Shown: positions 60,884 through 64,000 of the stretch, one piece after another
Layout: each line of letters opens with the position of its first letter
Numbering within the stretch: the first letter of the stretch is position 1
Origin: Microbacterium paraoxydans
GTDB lineage: Bacteria; Actinomycetota; Actinomycetes; Actinomycetales; Microbacteriaceae
Reading direction: 5' to 3'
Assembly: GCF_020524545.1 (NCBI RefSeq)
Contig: NZ_JAIVLG010000001.1
Span: forward strand, 248,001 to 312,000
Length of the DNA stretch: 64,000 nt
Made by a program: the position numbers and the translations under genes
The notes under the pieces: model-generated
What the model saw: the letters and a program-made list of their open reading frames with translations, nothing else
Told to the model about the DNA's origin: nothing
Database searches by the model: none

Positions 60884-61758
60884 GTGTTCCCGTGCAGAGC
60901 CCGGATCCACGCCTGTCGATCAACCAGGCGACCATCAAGCACGCCGACCTCGCCACGGCTCTGCGGGTCACGGCCGCCGCGGGGGTGAGCGCGATCGGTC
61001 TCTGGCGTGAACCTGTGAACGAGGTCGGGCTGGAGGAGGCGGCGCGGATGCTCCAGGATTCGGGGCTGCGCTTCTCGACGCACTGCCGGGGCGGCTTCTT
61101 CACGCTGCCCGACGGCCTCGAGCGGGATGCGGCCCTGGACGACAACCGTCGTGCCATCGAGGAGACCGCCACGCTGGCCGCCGCCGGGGCCGAGGGCTCG
61201 ACCGCTGTGCTCGTCCTCGTCGCAGGAGGCCTGCCCGAGGGTTCGCGCGATCTGGTCGGTGCGCGCGAGCGGGTGCGCGATGCCATCGGGACGCTGGTCC
61301 CCGAGGCGAAGGCGGCCGGGGTGACGCTCGCGATCGAGCCGCTGCATCCGATGTATGCGTCGGACCGCGCGGTCGTGTCCACGCTCGGCCAGGCACTGGA
61401 CATCGCCGCCGACTTCGATGCCGAGACCGTGGGCGCCGCCGTCGACACGTTCCACATCTGGTGGGACCCGCAGGTGCTCGAGCAGATCGCGCGTGCGGGG
61501 AGGGAGGGCCGGATCGCGACCTATCAGGTGTGCGACTGGAAAACCCCGCTCCCCTCCGACGTGCTGCTCTCCCGGCACTACACGGGCGACGGGGTGATCG
61601 ACTTCGGCCCGCTCACGCGTGCCGTCGTCGCGACCGGGTACGACCGTGACATCGAGGTCGAGATCTTCAACGCGGACATCTGGGCCGATGCTCCGGAGAA
61701 CGTGGTGCGTCGTACCGCTCAGACCTTCGCCGCGGCCGTCTCCCCGCACCTCGCGTGA
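60880..61758 (+). CDS. sugar phosphate isomerase/epimerase (AP-endonuclease-2 fold)
   Basis: 292-residue TIM-barrel protein of the xylose-isomerase-like family. Metal-site residues can be seen as Glu in LAIEPLHPMY, Asp/His in VDTFHIWWDP, His in SRHYTGDGVIDF and the late Glu in DIEVEIFN. ATG 60880 overlaps the DUF993 stop. Probably isomerises the keto-sugar produced by the Gfo/Idh enzyme. Substrate unknown. Confidence 0.89.
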   Translation: MSVPVQSPDPRLSINQATIKHADLATALRVTAAAGVSAIGLWREPVNEVGLEEAARMLQDSGLRFSTHCRGGFFTLPDGLERDAALDDNRRAIEETATLAAAGAEGSTAVLVLVAGGLPEGSRDLVGARERVRDAIGTLVPEAKAAGVTLAIEPLHPMYASDRAVVSTLGQALDIAADFDAETVGAAVDTFHIWWDPQVLEQIARAGREGRIATYQVCDWKTPLPSDVLLSRHYTGDGVIDFGPLTRAVVATGYDRDIEVEIFNADIWADAPENVVRRTAQTFAAAVSPHLA

Positions 61759-61818
61759 TGCCGTGCTCCCGTCGGGCGGACAGAGCGGGACGCGATCCGG
61801 AGAAGTAGGCTCTGGGTC

Positions 61819-62886
61819 ATGACGAAGCCCGCATCGCCTTCGGAGCGGTCGACCTCCCGCGCCCCGCGCCCTGCGCGCGGACCAGCCCCCACGTTGCATG
61901 ACGTCGCCCGGGAGGCGGGCGTCTCCCTGGCCACCGCCTCGCGCGTGCTCAACGGCTCGGAGCGCAAGGTCGCGGAGCAGTTCCGCGAGCGCGTGCAGGC
62001 GGCAGCCGATCAGCTCGGGTACACCGCGAACGTCTCCGCGCAGGCCACCGCGCGTGGCACATCGCCGGTCATCGCCCTGCTGGTCGCGGACATCGCCGAC
62101 CCGTACTTCGGCCTGATCGCCTCGGGAGTGGCCCGCGGAGCGGACGAGCACGGGCTCGTCGTCACGATCTCCATCACCGAACGCGACCAGGCTCGCGAGG
62201 CGCGGATCGTCCGTGCGCTGCGAGGGCAGCGACCGCGGGGGCTGATCCTCGCCGCGTCCCGCACACAGGAGCCCACCGAGGTCGACACCGCGCATGAGCT
62301 GGGAGAGTTCGCTCGTCTGGGCGGCAGGGTGGTCGCCTTCGGTCCGGACGGAGGCGGCGATCGCCACATCGAGATCGACAACCGTGCGGGTGCGGAGGCC
62401 CTGGGTCGGCGGATGGCCGGACTCGGCTACCGGTCGGCGATCGCCCTCGGAGCGGCAGAGGGAGTGCGCACCTCGGACGATCGCCTCGCGGGTTTCCGCG
62501 CCGGCTTCGAGGGCGCCGGAGGTGCGGTCGAGAGCGTGCGCAGAGGGGGCTTCCGCCGCGAGTCCGGTGCGGCCGAGATGGCGGCGGTGCTCGCCGACGG
62601 TGTCGCCCCCGGGACACTCGTGTTCGGGATCAGCGACGTGGTGGCGCTCGGGGCGATGTCGGCGATCCGCGATGCGGGTCGCGAGGTCGGCGTCGACATC
62701 GCGGTCTGCGGCTTCGATGACGTGCCGGTGAGCGGCGACGTGACTCCCGCCCTCACGACCGTGCGGGTGCCGCTGAGCGAGGTCGGATATCAGGCGTTCC
62801 GCGCCACGGTCGACGCCGATTGGGAGCAGGCGCCCTTGCCGCTCGAAGTCGTCGTCCGGGACAGCACACCGGGAGTGGCATCGTGA
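61819..62886 (+). CDS. LacI family transcriptional regulator
   Basis: 355 residues: a basic N-terminal tail, LacI helix-turn-helix TLHDVAREAGVSLATASRVLNGSERKV, hinge (ANVSAQATARGTS) and sensor domain (IALLVADIADPYFG). TAGGCT (61806-61811) ends seven bases before ATG 61819, suggesting a separate leaderless transcript. Expected to bind the palindrome at 58473 and control the sugar operon. Overlaps the glycerate kinase gene (GTGA). Confidence 0.9.
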   Translation: MTKPASPSERSTSRAPRPARGPAPTLHDVAREAGVSLATASRVLNGSERKVAEQFRERVQAAADQLGYTANVSAQATARGTSPVIALLVADIADPYFGLIASGVARGADEHGLVVTISITERDQAREARIVRALRGQRPRGLILAASRTQEPTEVDTAHELGEFARLGGRVVAFGPDGGGDRHIEIDNRAGAEALGRRMAGLGYRSAIALGAAEGVRTSDDRLAGFRAGFEGAGGAVESVRRGGFRRESGAAEMAAVLADGVAPGTLVFGISDVVALGAMSAIRDAGREVGVDIAVCGFDDVPVSGDVTPALTTVRVPLSEVGYQAFRATVDADWEQAPLPLEVVVRDSTPGVAS

Positions 62887-63992
62887 CGAGGGTCGTCCTG
62901 GCACCGGACAGCTTCAAGGGCACGATCACCGCAGCCGATGCCGCGGCGGCGCTCGCCGAGGGATGGGCAAGCGTCGACCCCACGGCCGCGTTCGTGCACC
63001 GCCCCATGGCGGACGGGGGAGAGGGGACCGTGGCGGCGTTCGAGGCCGCGGTTCCGGGGGCCGTGCGGATGCCGGTCTCGGTCGACGGACCGGCCGGGCA
63101 CCGGATCGACACCTTCTGGCTGCTGCTTCCCCCGACTAAGGATGCTCCCGCGGGAACGGCCGTCGTCGACCTCGGCTCGACGTCGGGTATCGAGCTGCTG
63201 GAGCAGCTACGGCCCTGGGACGCAGACACTGCGGGGCTCGGGCAGGCCATGGCGGCCGCACTCGATCACGGGGTCTCGCGCCTCGTCGTCGGCATCGGAT
63301 CGAGCGCCTCGACCGACGGCGGCACCGGCATGCTGACGGCGTTGGGGGCGCGGTTCCTCGATGCTGCGGGCGACCCTGTTGCTCCGGGCGCCCGGGGCCT
63401 CGGGGACATCTCCTCGGTCGACCTCTCCGGACTCCGCCCCGCACCGGAGGTGCGCGTGCTCACCGACGTGACCAATCCGCTCGTCGGTCCGCGCGGGGCC
63501 GCCGCGGTGTTCGGCCCGCAGAAGGGGCTGCGCGCACCGGACGACATCGCGCTCGTGGACGACGGGCTGCGCCGCCTCGCCGCCCTGCTGGGCATCGATC
63601 CGGCGGGGGCGGGGAACGGCGCGGCCGGAGGAACCGGCGCGGCCCTGGTGGTGTGGGGTGGGGTGCTCGCCCCCGGCGCGTCCGAGGTCGCGGACCTCAT
63701 CGGGCTAGCCGAGGCGATCGCCGACGCGGATGTGGTCATCACAGGCGAGGGGTCCTATGACGGGCAGTCCGGCGACGGCAAGGTGCCTTCGTTCCTCGCG
63801 GGTCTGGCCGCGGACGCCCGCACGCGCGCGATGGTTGCGGCGGGGCGCATCACCGAGGACGCCGACACCACGCTCTTCGCGGCGTCCGCTTCACTCACCG
63901 AGCTGGCCGGCTCGTCTGAGGCGGCGCTCGCCGAGCCTGCGCGATGGCTGCGCGAGGCGGGCATCGCTCTGGCCCGTTCCGCCGCGGGCTGA
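62883..63992 (+). CDS. glycerate kinase
   Basis: 369-residue class II glycerate kinase (GlxK/GarK type). VLAPDSFKGTITAADAA starts the protein, PMADGGEGT is the substrate loop, GIGSSASTDGGTGML the central motif, and VITGEGSYDGQS the C-terminal signature. It makes 2-phosphoglycerate from glycerate, a plausible end product of the upstream DUF993 pathway after aldol cleavage. GTG 62883 overlaps the regulator stop. Ends 20 bases before the window edge. Confidence 0.92.
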   Translation: MTRVVLAPDSFKGTITAADAAAALAEGWASVDPTAAFVHRPMADGGEGTVAAFEAAVPGAVRMPVSVDGPAGHRIDTFWLLLPPTKDAPAGTAVVDLGSTSGIELLEQLRPWDADTAGLGQAMAAALDHGVSRLVVGIGSSASTDGGTGMLTALGARFLDAAGDPVAPGARGLGDISSVDLSGLRPAPEVRVLTDVTNPLVGPRGAAAVFGPQKGLRAPDDIALVDDGLRRLAALLGIDPAGAGNGAAGGTGAALVVWGGVLAPGASEVADLIGLAEAIADADVVITGEGSYDGQSGDGKVPSFLAGLAADARTRAMVAAGRITEDADTTLFAASASLTELAGSSEAALAEPARWLREAGIALARSAAG

Positions 63993-64000
63993 GACGAAGC

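Overview
The window is high-GC DNA (about 70 % by eye) with dense short operons, many ATGA/GTGA stop-start overlaps, frequent GTG starts and several leaderless-looking promoters. Together with the gene content this points to an actinobacterium of the Microbacteriaceae, most likely Microbacterium (inference; no 16S or marker gene is present). I see 65 protein genes and no rRNA, tRNA, CRISPR array or insertion sequence. No gap between genes exceeds 300 bases.

Region 1 (1-24785) is a catabolic island that I read as a steroid C/D-ring (HIP) degradation cluster. It holds equivalents of fadD3, the TetR repressor kstR2, fadE30-ipdF-fadA6, a fadE31-fadE32-fadE33-like trio, and an echA20-ipdA-ipdB-ipdC operon in the same order as in Mycobacterium tuberculosis and Rhodococcus. 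There is also a second ipdAB pair, six or more further SDR enzymes, an aldo/keto reductase, a VOC protein, a gamma-carbonic-anhydrase-like hexapeptide protein, a SnoaL-like protein, a MaoC-type hydratase and an extra crotonase. Seven copies of a degenerate 14-bp palindrome close to the KstR2 box AnCAAGnnCTTGnT sit in the six divergent promoter regions of the island, so almost every gene in it can be tied to one regulon. A RelB/ParE-type toxin-antitoxin pair interrupts the island at 10576-11093.

Region 2 (24760-33546) is housekeeping: coaE, a GNAT acetyltransferase, a hotdog thioesterase, proton-translocating transhydrogenase pntAB and a 1216-residue PutA.

Region 3 (33596-48969) starts with a small Xre-regulator/membrane-protein/MDR-oxidoreductase operon behind a sigma70-like promoter flanked by 18-bp inverted repeats. 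It then has ddaH-rocD, an MFS exporter with its MarR regulator and operator, a CutC-family protein, a serine hydrolase, a lipoate ligase, an orphan beta-class DNA methyltransferase and a carboxylesterase. It ends with a putrescine-type module: cupin, FAD amine oxidase, Lrp/AsnC regulator and gamma-aminobutyraldehyde-type dehydrogenase. With PutA these routes turn methylarginine, ornithine, proline and probably putrescine into glutamate or GABA.

Region 4 (49027-63992) covers an M23 peptidase, a ROK-ChbG-GPH transporter unit, the Leloir genes galT-galK-galE with a divergent LacI regulator, and a LacI-controlled sugar pathway (Gfo/Idh oxidoreductase, DUF993 aldolase-like protein, TIM-barrel isomerase, LacI regulator, glycerate kinase) behind a perfect 16-bp operator.

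Long intergenic palindromes recur at gene ends and form at least two related repeat families. One copy falls inside the apparent 5' end of coaE. Both coaE and the M23 peptidase carry GTC, behind a Shine-Dalgarno-like sequence, where a start codon would be expected.
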